Shown here in pieces: positions 29,543 to 38,722 of a stretch of 64,000 nucleotides of DNA. The notes under the pieces are model-generated. The model was not told where the DNA came from, ran no database searches, and saw only the letters and a program-made list of their open reading frames with translations. The stretch is taken from NCBI RefSeq assembly GCF_900635445.1, contig NZ_LR134117.1, positions 930,001-994,000 on the forward strand. The letters run 5' to 3'. Numbering within the stretch: position 1 is the stretch's first letter; each line of letters starts with the position of its first letter. Position numbers and translations under genes: made by a program. This DNA is from Serratia odorifera. GTDB taxonomy: Bacteria > Pseudomonadota > Gammaproteobacteria > Enterobacterales > Enterobacteriaceae.

Positions 29543-29737
29543 TGTTCGCCCCTTTTGCCACCGCCTGGCGGCGGCAGCGCAGTCGCGAACCGGCCACGGC
29601 GGCTGATTTTTGAACGCGCCAAAAACCTCCGCCGTGGCAGATTCTTTGTATCAATAGCAACAGAAGCGAACAGTCAAGCGCACGCTACCGGTTACCGTTA
29701 ACTTCACCGGTAAATCAGCAGCGCAGAGCGGAGAGGT
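29543..29737 (-). promoter_or_regulatory. mgtA 5' leader (Mg2+-responsive region)
   Basis: The 195 bases between mgtL and mgtA contain an inverted repeat with perfect 10-bp outer arms (29593-29602 and 29629-29638, GCCACGGCGG/CCGCCGTGGC) and an inner AAAAAT...GTTTTTGG pairing. In Salmonella and E. coli the equivalent leader switches between structures in response to Mg2+ and mgtL translation. I see no PhoP box that I trust. Confidence 0.7.
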
Positions 29738-29785
29738 TTACCGGTGAACCGAGTGGGTGTTTGCGGGGGTAGGCTCAGGGTCCAT
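29738..29785 (-). CDS. mgtL: mgtA leader peptide MgtL
   Basis: A 15-residue peptide MDPEPTPANTHSVHR, preceded by CGGAGG. It aligns with E. coli MgtL (MEPDPTP...) with prolines at 3, 5 and 7. Stalling at the Pro codons under low proline or low Mg2+ lets mgtA be read. Too short for normal gene calling; identified by its position and motif. Confidence 0.88.
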   Translation of the reverse strand: MDPEPTPANTHSVHR

Positions 29786-29953
29786 ACGGGTGATAACCTC
29801 CGGTAAGTGAAAAGACAGGGCGGCCGCCGCGGCCGCACCGACAATGCGCAGATACGCGCTCAGCACCAGGATCCATTTTGCAAAATGCGCTATTCTGACC
29901 GGCACTGACAGAGCACAAAGTTTACGCCCTTCAACTTAAACGATAAATAAACC

Positions 29954-30901
29954 ATGCAAAACCGGCTGACAATCAAGGATATAGCTCGCCTGAGTGGCGT
30001 AGGAAAATCCACCGTATCACGCGTTTTGAACAACGAAGGCAGCGTGAGCCCACAAACCCGCGAACGGGTGGAAGCGGTGATCCGTCAGCAGGGATTCACC
30101 CCGTCCAAGTCGGCACGCGCCATGCGCGGGCAGAGCGATAAAGTGGTGGGTATTATCGTTTCCCGTCTGGATTCACCGTCGGAAAACCAGGCGGTGCGCA
30201 CCATGTTGCCGCTGCTGTATCAGCAGGGTTATGACCCGATCGTGATGGAAAGCCAGTTCGAAACCCGTCTGGTACAGGAGCATTTGCACGTCTTGGCGCA
30301 GCGCAACGTCGACGGCGTGATCCTGTTCGGCTTTACCGGGCTGACCGCCGACATGCTGCACCCGTGGCAGGAAAAAATGGTGGTGATGGTGCGTGAATAC
30401 GCCGGCTTTTCCTCGGTGTGTTATGACGACGTCGGCGCGGTCAATTTATTGATGGCACACTTGCAGCGCCAGGGCCACCGGCACATCGGCTACCTGGGGG
30501 TGCAGCAATCGGACGCCACCACCGGCCAACGCCGCTATCAGGCCTATCTGGACGCCTGCCGACAGCAGCAGATTGAACCGCACGCGGCGCTAGGCGAACT
30601 GAGCTATCAGAGCGGCTTCCAGCTGGCAGCGTCGGCGATCGCCGAACAGACCACCGCGCTGGTCTGCGCGTCGGACAGTATTGCGCTCGGCGCGATCAAG
30701 TATCTGCAACAGCAACAGGCTCGTCCGATTCAGGTGTGCGCCATCGGCAATACCCCACTGCTGAGCTTTCTGTTCCCGGAGACGCTGTCGGTGGAGTTCG
30801 GCTACGGCAGCGCCGGTGTACAGGCAGCACAGCAGCTGCTTGGGCAACTCAACGGTGAACTCGCCATTCGGCGCATCGTGGTACCCAGCAAACTTTCCTG
30901 A
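29954..30901 (+). CDS. treR: Trehalose operon repressor TreR
   Basis: LacI-family repressor induced by trehalose 6-phosphate. 315 residues. The helix-turn-helix (LTIKDIARLSGVGKSTVSRVLN, about 5-26) is followed by the hinge (PSKSARAMRG) and periplasmic-binding-like domain. The C-terminus SVEFGYGSAGVQAAQQLL matches TreR. Transcribed in the same direction as treB, with a candidate operator and three long repeats between them. Divergent from mgtA across about 170 bases. Confidence 0.94.
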   Translation: MQNRLTIKDIARLSGVGKSTVSRVLNNEGSVSPQTRERVEAVIRQQGFTPSKSARAMRGQSDKVVGIIVSRLDSPSENQAVRTMLPLLYQQGYDPIVMESQFETRLVQEHLHVLAQRNVDGVILFGFTGLTADMLHPWQEKMVVMVREYAGFSSVCYDDVGAVNLLMAHLQRQGHRHIGYLGVQQSDATTGQRRYQAYLDACRQQQIEPHAALGELSYQSGFQLAASAIAEQTTALVCASDSIALGAIKYLQQQQARPIQVCAIGNTPLLSFLFPETLSVEFGYGSAGVQAAQQLLGQLNGELAIRRIVVPSKLS

Positions 30902-30948
30902 TTAAAAAACGCACTTATTTTGGCATTTTGTGATCGTCGCCCCAATCC

Positions 30949-30960
30949 GGGAACGTTCCC
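30949..30960 (+). promoter_or_regulatory. TreR operator
   Basis: Perfect palindrome GGGAACGTTCCC, the recognition core reported for TreR of E. coli, in the treR-treB gap. The -10/-35 boxes are not clear. Confidence 0.82.
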
Positions 30961-31020
30961 ATTTCATTAAAAAAGCCAAATGGCTAAGCTTCGATCAGCT
31001 CGAGATCCCAACACATGGAC

Positions 31021-31372
31021 GTTGCATCCAGGCGGCAAGCAAATGCATCCCGAGGAGCTGACTCAAGTCAGTGATTCGGGTAAATGCGCGTAGCCAACGC
31101 CGATGCGGCTTCAAGTATGACGGATAGTTACCCTAAATAATTGGAGTTGCATCCAGGCGGCAAGCAAATGCATCCCGATGAGCTGACTCAAGTCAGTGAT
31201 GCGGGTAAAAGCGCATAGCCAACGCCGATGCGGCTTCAAGTATGACGGATAGTTACCCTAAATAATTGGAGTTGCATCCAGGCGGCAAGCAAATGCATCC
31301 CGATGAGCTGACTCAAGTCAGTGATTCGGGTAAATGCGCGTAGCCAACGCCGATGCGGCTTCAAGTATGACG
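31021..31372 (+). repeat. Three tandem copies of a 125-bp repeat
   Basis: Units begin at 31021, 31146 and 31271 (period exactly 125), each starting GTTGCATCCAGGCGGCAAGC and ending with TTCAAGTATGACGG; the first two are followed by ATAGTTACCCTAAATAATTGGA. They are almost identical, and copy 2 differs most (GCGGGTAAAAGCGCATAG). Each can fold into an imperfect stem-loop around CTGACTCAAGTCAG. Similar elements are dispersed in Yersinia and Serratia. They sit between the TreR operator and treB, so they would be transcribed in the treB leader if transcription starts near the operator. Confidence 0.93.
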
Positions 31373-31416
31373 GGTAACCGGCTCACCTCTGCGTTCTGCC
31401 AAAAAAGGTACTTATA

Positions 31417-32835
31417 ATGAGTAAAGTCAACCAGCAGGATATCGATCGTCTGATCGTGTTGGTGGGCGGCCGCGACAATATTGCGACCGTCAGCCACTGC
31501 ATTACCCGGCTCCGTTTTGTGCTGAAGGATCCCAGCAAGGCCAGCCCGAAAGAGATTGAGGAGCTGCGCATGGTCAAGGGCTGCTTCACCAACGCCGGGC
31601 AATTCCAGGTAGTGATTGGCCCGGAAGTCGGCGATTACTATCAGGCGCTGATCGCCGCCGCCGGCGTCAACGAAGCCGATAAGGAGCAGGCCAAGGTGGC
31701 GGCGCGCCAGAACATGACCTGGTTCGAACGCACCATTTCGCACTTTGCCGAAATCTTCTTCCCGCTGCTGCCAGCGCTGATCAGCGGCGGCTTGATCCTC
31801 GGCTTTCGCAATGTGATCGGCGATATCCCGATGTCCGACGGCCAAACGCTGGCACAGTCCAGCGCCGGTTGGAAAACCGCTTATGACTTCCTGTGGCTGC
31901 TCGGCGAAGCGATCTTTATGTTCCTGCCGGTGGCGATCTGCTGGTCAACGGTGAAAAAAATGGGCGGCACGCCGGTATTGGGCATCGTGATGGGCATTAC
32001 GCTGGTGTCGCCGCAGCTGATGAACTCCTACCTACTCGGCCAGCAGTTGCCGGAAGTGTGGAATTTCGGCTGGTTCACCATTGAAAAGGTCGGTTATCAG
32101 GCGCAGGTGATCCCGTCGATCCTGGCCGGCATGGCGCTGGGCTGGATCGAAACCCGCTTGAAAAGGATCGTGCCGGATTATCTGTATCTGGTGGTGGTGC
32201 CGGTGGTTTCGCTGCTGCTGGCAGTGTTCCTGGCGCATACGCTGATCGGGCCATTTGGCCGCATGATCGGTGATGGCGTCGCCTGGGCGGTAAAATCGGT
32301 AATGACCGGCGCCTTTGCGCCGATTGGCGCCGCGCTGTTCGGCTTCCTGTATGCGCCGCTGGTGATTACCGGCGTACACCAGACCACGCTGGCGATCGAT
32401 ATGCAGATGATCCAGAGCATGGGCGGCACCCCGGTGTGGCCAATCATCGCGCTGTCCAACATTGCGCAGGCGTCGGCGGTGCTGGGCATCATCATCGTCA
32501 GCCGCAAAACCAACGAACGTGAAATCTCCGTACCGGCCGCCATTTCGGCCTACCTCGGCGTCACCGAACCAGCGATGTACGGTATCAACCTGAAATATCG
32601 CTTCCCGATGCTGTGCGCGATGATCGGTTCCGCCGTCGCCGGCCTGATCTGCGGTCTCGACGGCGTGATGGCCAACGGCATTGGCGTCGGTGGTTTACCG
32701 GGCATTCTGTCTATCCAGCCGCAGTTCTGGATGGTGTTTGCGCTGGCCACCCTGGCGGCGGTGGTTATCCCACTGGTACTGACGGTGCTGATTTACCAAC
32801 GCAAGGCGCGCCGCGGCGAGCTGCTGGTTTTATAA
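31417..32835 (+). CDS. treB: Trehalose-specific PTS IIBC component TreB
   Basis: Imports and phosphorylates trehalose to trehalose 6-phosphate; uses the glucose IIA protein. 472 residues. The IIB domain has its phosphorylated Cys at residue 28 (VSHCITRLRF). The IIC domain spans about 105-465 with ten or so membrane segments, including TLVSPQLMNSYLLG, VPVVSLLLAVFLAHT, GVHQTTLAIDMQ and AYLGVTEPAMYGIN. No IIA domain. Followed by treC after about 100 bases containing a strong hairpin. Confidence 0.96.
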   Translation: MSKVNQQDIDRLIVLVGGRDNIATVSHCITRLRFVLKDPSKASPKEIEELRMVKGCFTNAGQFQVVIGPEVGDYYQALIAAAGVNEADKEQAKVAARQNMTWFERTISHFAEIFFPLLPALISGGLILGFRNVIGDIPMSDGQTLAQSSAGWKTAYDFLWLLGEAIFMFLPVAICWSTVKKMGGTPVLGIVMGITLVSPQLMNSYLLGQQLPEVWNFGWFTIEKVGYQAQVIPSILAGMALGWIETRLKRIVPDYLYLVVVPVVSLLLAVFLAHTLIGPFGRMIGDGVAWAVKSVMTGAFAPIGAALFGFLYAPLVITGVHQTTLAIDMQMIQSMGGTPVWPIIALSNIAQASAVLGIIIVSRKTNEREISVPAAISAYLGVTEPAMYGINLKYRFPMLCAMIGSAVAGLICGLDGVMANGIGVGGLPGILSIQPQFWMVFALATLAAVVIPLVLTVLIYQRKARRGELLVL

Positions 32836-32888
32836 TATTCCCCAGCCCTTCTCACCAGGCGCTGGCCGAGTGATGGAGGATGACGGGA

Positions 32889-32917
32889 ACCGGGGCCGAC
32901 GGTTCGGCCCCACGGTT
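32889..32917 (+). repeat. Intercistronic hairpin between treB and treC
   Basis: Perfect 8-bp stem GGGGCCGA / TCGGCCCC with a CGGT loop, extended by AACC/GGTT after a one-base bulge, 53 bases after treB. No T run follows, so it more likely sets mRNA stability or partial termination than full stop. Confidence 0.75.
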
Positions 32918-32938
32918 ACAGTCAAAAGGTATTCTGTT

Positions 32939-34603
32939 ATGAGCAACCCAATCCCCTGGTGGCAAAACGGCGTCATCTATCAAATCTACCCGAAGAGCTT
33001 TCAGGACAGCACCGGCAACGGCTACGGCGATCTGGCCGGCGTGATCCAGCGGCTGGACTATCTGCAAGAGCTGGGCGTTGACGCCATCTGGCTGACGCCG
33101 GTGTACCTCTCGCCGCAGGTGGACAATGGCTACGACGTGGCGGATTACTGCGCCATCGATCCGGCCTACGGCACGCTGGAGGACTTTGAGCGGCTGGTCG
33201 CCGCCGCGCATCAGCGCAGTATCCGCATCGTCATGGATATGGTGTTCAACCACACCTCTACCGAGCACCCGTGGTTCAAGGCGGCACAGGATCGCCACAG
33301 CCCGCATCGTCAGTTTTACATCTGGCGCGACGGCAGCGAACAGACGCCGCCCAATAACTGGCGCTCCAAATTTGGCGGTCAGGCGTGGCAGTGGCACGCC
33401 GACAGCGGCCAGTACTACCTGCACCTGTTCGCCACCGAACAGGCGGACCTGAACTGGGAACATCCGCCGGTGCGCGAAGAGCTAAAAAAAGTCTGCCAGT
33501 TCTGGGCCGACAAAGGCGTCGACGGCCTGCGTCTCGACGTGATTAATCTGGTGTCAAAACAACAGGATTTTCTGGACGATACCCTCGGCGACGGCCGGCG
33601 CTTTTACACCGACGGGCCGCGGATCCACGAATTTCTGCAGGAAATGAGCCGTGAGGTGTTCCAGCCGCGCGGCCTGATGACGGTCGGCGAGATGTCGTCG
33701 ACCACGTTGGAACATTGTCAGCAATATGCGGCTAACAGCGGCGAAGAGCTGTCAATGACCTTTAACTTCCACCATCTGAAGGTGGACTATGCCAACGGTG
33801 AAAAATGGACGCTGGCCGCGCCGGATTACGTCGCCCTGAAGTCCATTTTCCGCCACTGGCAGCAGGGTATGCACAACCGGGCGTGGAACGCACTGTTCTG
33901 GTGTAATCACGATCAGCCGCGCATCGTGTCACGCTTTGGCGATGACGGCGAGTTGCGCGTGCCGGCGGCCAAAATGCTGGCACTGGTGCTGCACGGCATG
34001 CAGGGCACGCCGTACATTTATCAGGGCGAAGAGATCGGCATGACCAACCCCGGTTTCCAGCGTATTGAGCAATACCGTGATGTGGAAAGCCTGAATATGT
34101 ACGCCGAACTCAGCGCCCAAGGCATCAACGATCGGCAACTGCTGGCCATTCTGGCCTGCAAATCACGCGACAATGGCCGCACGCCAATGCAGTGGAGCGC
34201 CGCCGCCCATGCCGGCTTTACCTGCGGTTCGCCGTGGATTGCCTGCGCCGACAATTACGCGCAGATCAACGCCGACGCGGCGCTGGCCGACCAGGATTCG
34301 GTGTTTTACACCTACCGTCACCTGATTGCGTTGCGCAAGCAGCACCCGCTGCTGACCCACGGCGATTACCAGGATCTGGCGCCCGAACACCCGGCGCTGT
34401 GGTGCTACCAGCGCAGCTGGAACGGCCAGCGGCTGTTGGTGGTCGCTAACCTGAGCCGCGAACCGCTGCGCTGGCAGGCAGAAGGGGTCGACGCCGGCGA
34501 TCTGTGGCGCCAGTTGGCCGCCAACTATGCCGATGCACCGGCGTTACCGCAGGCAACCACGCTGCGCCCGTTTGAAGCGGTGTGGTGGCTGCGGGAAGAT
34601 TGA
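32939..34603 (+). CDS. treC: Trehalose-6-phosphate hydrolase TreC
   Basis: GH13 hydrolase cutting trehalose 6-phosphate into glucose and glucose 6-phosphate. 554 residues. Start MSNPIPWWQNGVIYQIYPKS at 32939, with AAAGG ribosome site. The nucleophile Asp is in DGLRLDVIN (about 200), the acid Glu in TVGEMSS (about 250), and NHDQPR holds the third carboxylate (about 323). Completes the treB import pathway. Confidence 0.96.
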   Translation: MSNPIPWWQNGVIYQIYPKSFQDSTGNGYGDLAGVIQRLDYLQELGVDAIWLTPVYLSPQVDNGYDVADYCAIDPAYGTLEDFERLVAAAHQRSIRIVMDMVFNHTSTEHPWFKAAQDRHSPHRQFYIWRDGSEQTPPNNWRSKFGGQAWQWHADSGQYYLHLFATEQADLNWEHPPVREELKKVCQFWADKGVDGLRLDVINLVSKQQDFLDDTLGDGRRFYTDGPRIHEFLQEMSREVFQPRGLMTVGEMSSTTLEHCQQYAANSGEELSMTFNFHHLKVDYANGEKWTLAAPDYVALKSIFRHWQQGMHNRAWNALFWCNHDQPRIVSRFGDDGELRVPAAKMLALVLHGMQGTPYIYQGEEIGMTNPGFQRIEQYRDVESLNMYAELSAQGINDRQLLAILACKSRDNGRTPMQWSAAAHAGFTCGSPWIACADNYAQINADAALADQDSVFYTYRHLIALRKQHPLLTHGDYQDLAPEHPALWCYQRSWNGQRLLVVANLSREPLRWQAEGVDAGDLWRQLAANYADAPALPQATTLRPFEAVWWLRED

Positions 34604-34803
34604 CGCCAGACGGGCCTGCCCGCGCGGGCCCGGCTGTTGCCAGTAACCGCGATCGCCATCACAGTTTGCCACATTGTTTTTATTGCCTACCGATACATTC
34701 AACCCGCGGATTATGGGGGCTGCATTCATCTGCACGATTTACGTTTGTACAGCGAACCAACTGTCACCAAACTTCCTTGTCCTACATCAAAAAAACCGCC
34801 ACA

Positions 34804-34850
34804 ACACCCATATATAGTGCATAGATAATTTCCATCACCTATATGTAGTA
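34804..34850 (+). promoter_or_regulatory. Two NrdR boxes upstream of nrdD
   Basis: Boxes ACACCCATATATAGTG (34804-34819) and TCACCTATATGTAGTA (34835-34850) resemble the NrdR consensus ACACAATATATTGTGT. Their starts are 31 bases apart, three helix turns, as is typical for paired NrdR sites. The surrounding treC-nrdD gap (34604-34963) otherwise holds only a GC-rich hairpin near 34613-34634. Confidence 0.75.
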
Positions 34851-34963
34851 GTTATCCACAAAATCGTCCACACGTCGCTGCAGCCCTTGCACGCTGCGGT
34901 ATTGCCCTGTGGATAAGCCCAACAACGGGCATAACGCTCCCGAGCGGAACAAGGAGTAGCATC

Positions 34964-37102
34964 GTGAAACCAGTAGTGATTAAACGGGACGGTTGTCAGG
35001 TACCTTTTGACCAGGCACGGATCGGGCAGGCTATCGAACGGGCCGCCCTGGCCGTCGGTGTGGTTGACGCCGACTACTGCGCCACCGTCGCCCGCGTGGT
35101 CGCTCAGCAAATGGAGCAACAGCAACGCGTTGATATCCATGACATTCAGCTGGCGGTTGAAAATCAGCTGATGGCCGGGCCGTACAAACAGCTGGCGCGC
35201 GCCTACATCGAGTACCGCCACGATCGCGACGTTTCTCGTGAACTGCGCGGCCGCTTGAACCAGGAGATCCGCGGCCTGGTTGAACAGAGCAACGTCGCGC
35301 TGCTGAATGAAAACGCCAACAAGGACAGCAAAGTGATCCCGACCCAGCGCGATCTGCTGGCCGGCATCGTCGCCAAGCACTACGCCAAACAGCACATTCT
35401 GCCGCGCGACGTGGTGCTGGCGCATGAACGCGGCGAGATCCATTATCACGATCTCGATTACTCACCGTTCTTCCCAATGTTCAACTGCATGCTGATCGAT
35501 CTGAAAGGCATGTTGACCAACGGTTTCAAAATGGGCAACGCCGAGATTGAGCCGCCAAAATCGATCTCTACCGCCACCGCGGTCACGGCGCAGATCATCG
35601 CCCAGGTCGCCAGCCATATCTATGGTGGCACCACCATCAACCGCATCGATGAAATCCTGGCGCCGTTCGTCAGCGAAAGCTTCCGCAAGCACCAACAGGT
35701 GGCGCAACAATGGCAGATCCCGCAGCCCGATGACTACGCCATGGCGCGTACCGAAAAAGAGTGTTACGACGCGTTCCAGTCGCTGGAATACGAAGTGAAC
35801 ACGCTGCACACCGCCAATGGCCAGACGCCGTTCGTCACCTTTGGCTTTGGCCTCGGTACCGGTTGGCAGTCGCGAATGATCCAGCAGTCGATCCTGAAAA
35901 ACCGCATCGCCGGGCTGGGAAAAAACCGTAAAACGGCGGTATTCCCCAAATTGGTGTTCGCCATCCGCGATGGCCTGAATCACCAGTACGGCGATCCGAA
36001 CTACGACATCAAGCAGTTGGCACTGGAATGTGCCAGTAAGCGCATGTATCCAGATATTCTTAACTACGATCAAGTGGTTAGCGTTACCGGTTCATTTAAG
36101 ACGCCAATGGGCTGTCGCAGTTTCCTCGGCGTTTACCAGGAAAACGGCGAACAGATCCACGACGGCCGCAACAATATCGGCGTGATCAGTCTGAACCTGC
36201 CACGCATTGCGCTGGAGGCGATGGGCAACGAAAAACGCTTCTGGCAGTTGCTGGATGAACGCCTGCTGTTGGCGAAGAAAGCGCTGATGACGCGTATCGC
36301 GCGCTTGCAGGGCATCAAGGCTCGGGTGGCACCGATTCTCTACATGGAGGGCGCCTGCGGCGTGCGTCTCAACGCCGACGATGACATCGCCGAGATTTTC
36401 AAGCATGGCCGCGCGTCGATCTCGCTCGGCTATATCGGCATTCACGAAACCATCAATGCGCTGTGCGACAACCGCAGCCATCTGTATGACGATGAGACGC
36501 TGCGTGCCAAAGCGCTGGCGATCGTCGAACGCCTGCGTGCCGCCACTGAAAGCTGGAAAGCGGAAACCGGCTACGGCTTCAGCCTGTACAGTACGCCAAG
36601 CGAAAACCTGTGCGATCGTTTCTGCCGGCTGGATACCGCCGATTTCGGCGTGGTGCCGGGCGTCACCGACAAGGGGTACTACACCAACAGTTTCCACCTC
36701 GACGTGGAGAAAAAGGTCAATCCGTACGACAAGCTGGACTTTGAGGCGCCCTACCCGCCGCTGGCCAACGGCGGTTTCATCTGCTACGGCGAATACCCGA
36801 ACCTGCAGCACAATCTGAAGGCGCTGGAAGACGTGTGGGATTACAGCTACAGCCGCGTGCCGTATTACGGCACCAACACGCCGATCGACGAATGCTATCA
36901 GTGTGGCTACACCGGCGAGTTTTCCTGCACCAGCAAGGGCTTTACCTGTCCGAAATGCGGCAATCATGACTCGGCGAAGGTGTCGGTCACGCGTCGGGTG
37001 TGCGGCTATCTCGGCAGCCCGGACGCACGGCCGTTCAACGCCGGTAAACAGGAAGAGGTCAAACGCCGGGTGAAACACCTGGATAACGGGCAGATCGGCT
37101 AA
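34964..37102 (+). CDS. nrdD: Anaerobic ribonucleoside-triphosphate reductase NrdD
   Basis: Reduces NTPs to dNTPs without oxygen using a glycyl radical. 712 residues. N-terminal ATP cone about 3-95. The radical glycine is G681 in RRVCGYLGS, and the zinc site is CYQCGYTGEF plus CPKCG. NrdG activates it. Preceded by two NrdR boxes, consistent with NrdR repression when dATP is plentiful. Downstream of trehalose genes, as in E. coli. Confidence 0.97.
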   Translation: MKPVVIKRDGCQVPFDQARIGQAIERAALAVGVVDADYCATVARVVAQQMEQQQRVDIHDIQLAVENQLMAGPYKQLARAYIEYRHDRDVSRELRGRLNQEIRGLVEQSNVALLNENANKDSKVIPTQRDLLAGIVAKHYAKQHILPRDVVLAHERGEIHYHDLDYSPFFPMFNCMLIDLKGMLTNGFKMGNAEIEPPKSISTATAVTAQIIAQVASHIYGGTTINRIDEILAPFVSESFRKHQQVAQQWQIPQPDDYAMARTEKECYDAFQSLEYEVNTLHTANGQTPFVTFGFGLGTGWQSRMIQQSILKNRIAGLGKNRKTAVFPKLVFAIRDGLNHQYGDPNYDIKQLALECASKRMYPDILNYDQVVSVTGSFKTPMGCRSFLGVYQENGEQIHDGRNNIGVISLNLPRIALEAMGNEKRFWQLLDERLLLAKKALMTRIARLQGIKARVAPILYMEGACGVRLNADDDIAEIFKHGRASISLGYIGIHETINALCDNRSHLYDDETLRAKALAIVERLRAATESWKAETGYGFSLYSTPSENLCDRFCRLDTADFGVVPGVTDKGYYTNSFHLDVEKKVNPYDKLDFEAPYPPLANGGFICYGEYPNLQHNLKALEDVWDYSYSRVPYYGTNTPIDECYQCGYTGEFSCTSKGFTCPKCGNHDSAKVSVTRRVCGYLGSPDARPFNAGKQEEVKRRVKHLDNGQIG

Positions 37103-37182
37103 CGCCTGCCGCCTGATGGGCCAGCAGCAATCGGCTCATCAGGCGTTATCAATCCCAACAATGGCCTGATGGCAAACCGACT

Positions 37183-37647
37183 ATGAATTATCACCAGTAT
37201 TACCCGATCGATGTGGTCAACGGCCCCGGCACCCGCTGTACGCTGTTTGTCGCCGGCTGCGTTCATCAATGCCCCGGCTGCTACAACAAAAGCACCTGGC
37301 GGCTGAACTCCGGCCAGCCGTTCAGCGCACGGATGGCGGATCGCATCATTGCCGATCTCAACGACCAACGCATACCGCGTCAGGGGCTGTCGCTGTCGGG
37401 CGGCGATCCGCTGCATCCGGCCAACCTGGCGACAATATTGCAGCTGGTGCAACGGGTACGTGCCGAATGCCCCGGCAAGGATATCTGGCTGTGGACCGGC
37501 TACCGGCTGGATGAACTGGACCACCAACAGATGCAGGTGGTGGATCTGATCAACGTACTGATTGACGGCAAGTTCGTGCAGGATTTAAAAGATCCGGCGC
37601 TGATCTGGCGCGGCAGCAGCAATCAGGTGGTGCACAAGCTGCGCTAG
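37183..37647 (+). CDS. nrdG: Anaerobic ribonucleotide reductase activating protein NrdG
   Basis: Radical-SAM enzyme that generates the glycyl radical on NrdD. 154 residues. The iron-sulfur motif is C26-x3-C30-x2-C33 (GCVHQCPGC), with the SAM motif LSGGDPLHP. Lies 80 bases after nrdD across a hairpin (GCCTGATG.../...CATCAGGC). Confidence 0.96.
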   Translation: MNYHQYYPIDVVNGPGTRCTLFVAGCVHQCPGCYNKSTWRLNSGQPFSARMADRIIADLNDQRIPRQGLSLSGGDPLHPANLATILQLVQRVRAECPGKDIWLWTGYRLDELDHQQMQVVDLINVLIDGKFVQDLKDPALIWRGSSNQVVHKLR

Positions 37648-37663
37648 ATGCCTTCACCGACCA

Positions 37664-38722
37664 TTACATCAACACCAGTCCCACCAGCCCAGTGGCGACG
37701 CCGCACAAGGCCACCAGCGCGGCGGTCAGGCACAGCGCCTTGGCAGAAAACGCCTTGTTGAGCATCAACAGCGAAGGCAGGCTGACGGCCGGCAGCGTCA
37801 TCAGCAGCGCCAGCGCCGGGCCCGGCCCCATGCCCGCCAACATCATCGCCTGCACGATAGGGATTTCCGCCGCGGTGGGAATGACAAACAGGCAGCCGGC
37901 GATCGCCAGGCCGACAATCCACAGCAGGCTGTTGTCCACCGCGCCGTCGGCATGCGGGAACAGCCAGACGCGCGCCGCCCCCAGCAACAGCACCGCCAGG
38001 ATATAAATCGGAATGGTAGACCAGAATAACGCCCACAGCGCCTTTATCCAGCGGCCGAAGAACGGTTGATCCGGCGTTTTCGCCTGCGGCATGACCGCCG
38101 CCTGCAGTGCTGCCGGCGGCGCATCGTTGGCGGTGAGGCGCTGCACCAGCCAGGCAATACCCAACACCATGACCACGCCGGCCACCAGTCGAATAACCGC
38201 AAACTGCCAACCGAGCACAAAGCCCATAAAGATCAGCGTCGCCGGGTTCAGTACCGGGTTACTTAGCCAGAATGCCAATGCCGCGCCGCTGGACACCGAC
38301 TGCCGACGCAGCCCGGCGGCGACCGGCGCCGCACAGCAGGTACACATCATGCCGGGCAGCGCAATCAGCGTACCGAGCAACGTACCGGAAAAACGCCGGT
38401 GGCCGAGGGTACGCACCAGCCAGTCACGCGGGATCAATACCTGCACCAGCGACCCCAGCAGCACGCCGAGCACCGCCGCCTTCCACACCGCCTTGAAGTA
38501 GACCAGCGCGTATTGCCACGCCGCCAGCCACGGGCTGTCAGCCGGGTTGGCCAGAATGGAGTTGCCAATCGAATGGCTGTCTGCCGCCAAAAACGCCTTG
38601 CCGTAATACGGCTGCCACTTGACGTAATACAACCCGACGGCGACCACCAGCAGGAACAGGATTGGTTTCCACAGCGGCCATGCGCGAGCCGGGGATTCAG
38701 GAGCAGTAATGGGTTGAGACAT
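37664..38722 (-). CDS. yraQ: Predicted permease of the YraQ/DUF318 family
   Basis: A 352-residue integral membrane protein with about eight helices. The conserved CTCCAAPVAAGLR motif and the FWLSNPVLNPATL stretch define the YraQ (permease, DUF318) family, and the C-terminal half repeats the pattern (VIPTAAEIPIVQAM). Function not established; possibly an anion or thiol-linked transporter. Start MSQPITAPE at 38722. In E. coli yraQ is followed by yraR, but here the phn operon separates them. Convergent with nrdG. Confidence 0.82.
   Translation of the reverse strand: MSQPITAPESPARAWPLWKPILFLLVVAVGLYYVKWQPYYGKAFLAADSHSIGNSILANPADSPWLAAWQYALVYFKAVWKAAVLGVLLGSLVQVLIPRDWLVRTLGHRRFSGTLLGTLIALPGMMCTCCAAPVAAGLRRQSVSSGAALAFWLSNPVLNPATLIFMGFVLGWQFAVIRLVAGVVMVLGIAWLVQRLTANDAPPAALQAAVMPQAKTPDQPFFGRWIKALWALFWSTIPIYILAVLLLGAARVWLFPHADGAVDNSLLWIVGLAIAGCLFVIPTAAEIPIVQAMMLAGMGPGPALALLMTLPAVSLPSLLMLNKAFSAKALCLTAALVALCGVATGLVGLVLM

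Noticed and set aside
28139..29701. A 520-residue open frame on the strand opposite mgtA.
   Set aside because: Shadow frame of a high-GC gene; composition is rich in His, Arg, Gln and Ala with no domain, and mgtA is clearly the real gene.
31021..31372. Could the 125-bp tandem units be a CRISPR array?
   Set aside because: The unit is 125 bases with no unique spacers between near-identical copies; it is a tandem or intergenic repeat instead.
34582..34828. Short open frames (63-80 codons) between treC and nrdD.
   Set aside because: No ribosome site or similarity; they run through the NrdR box region.
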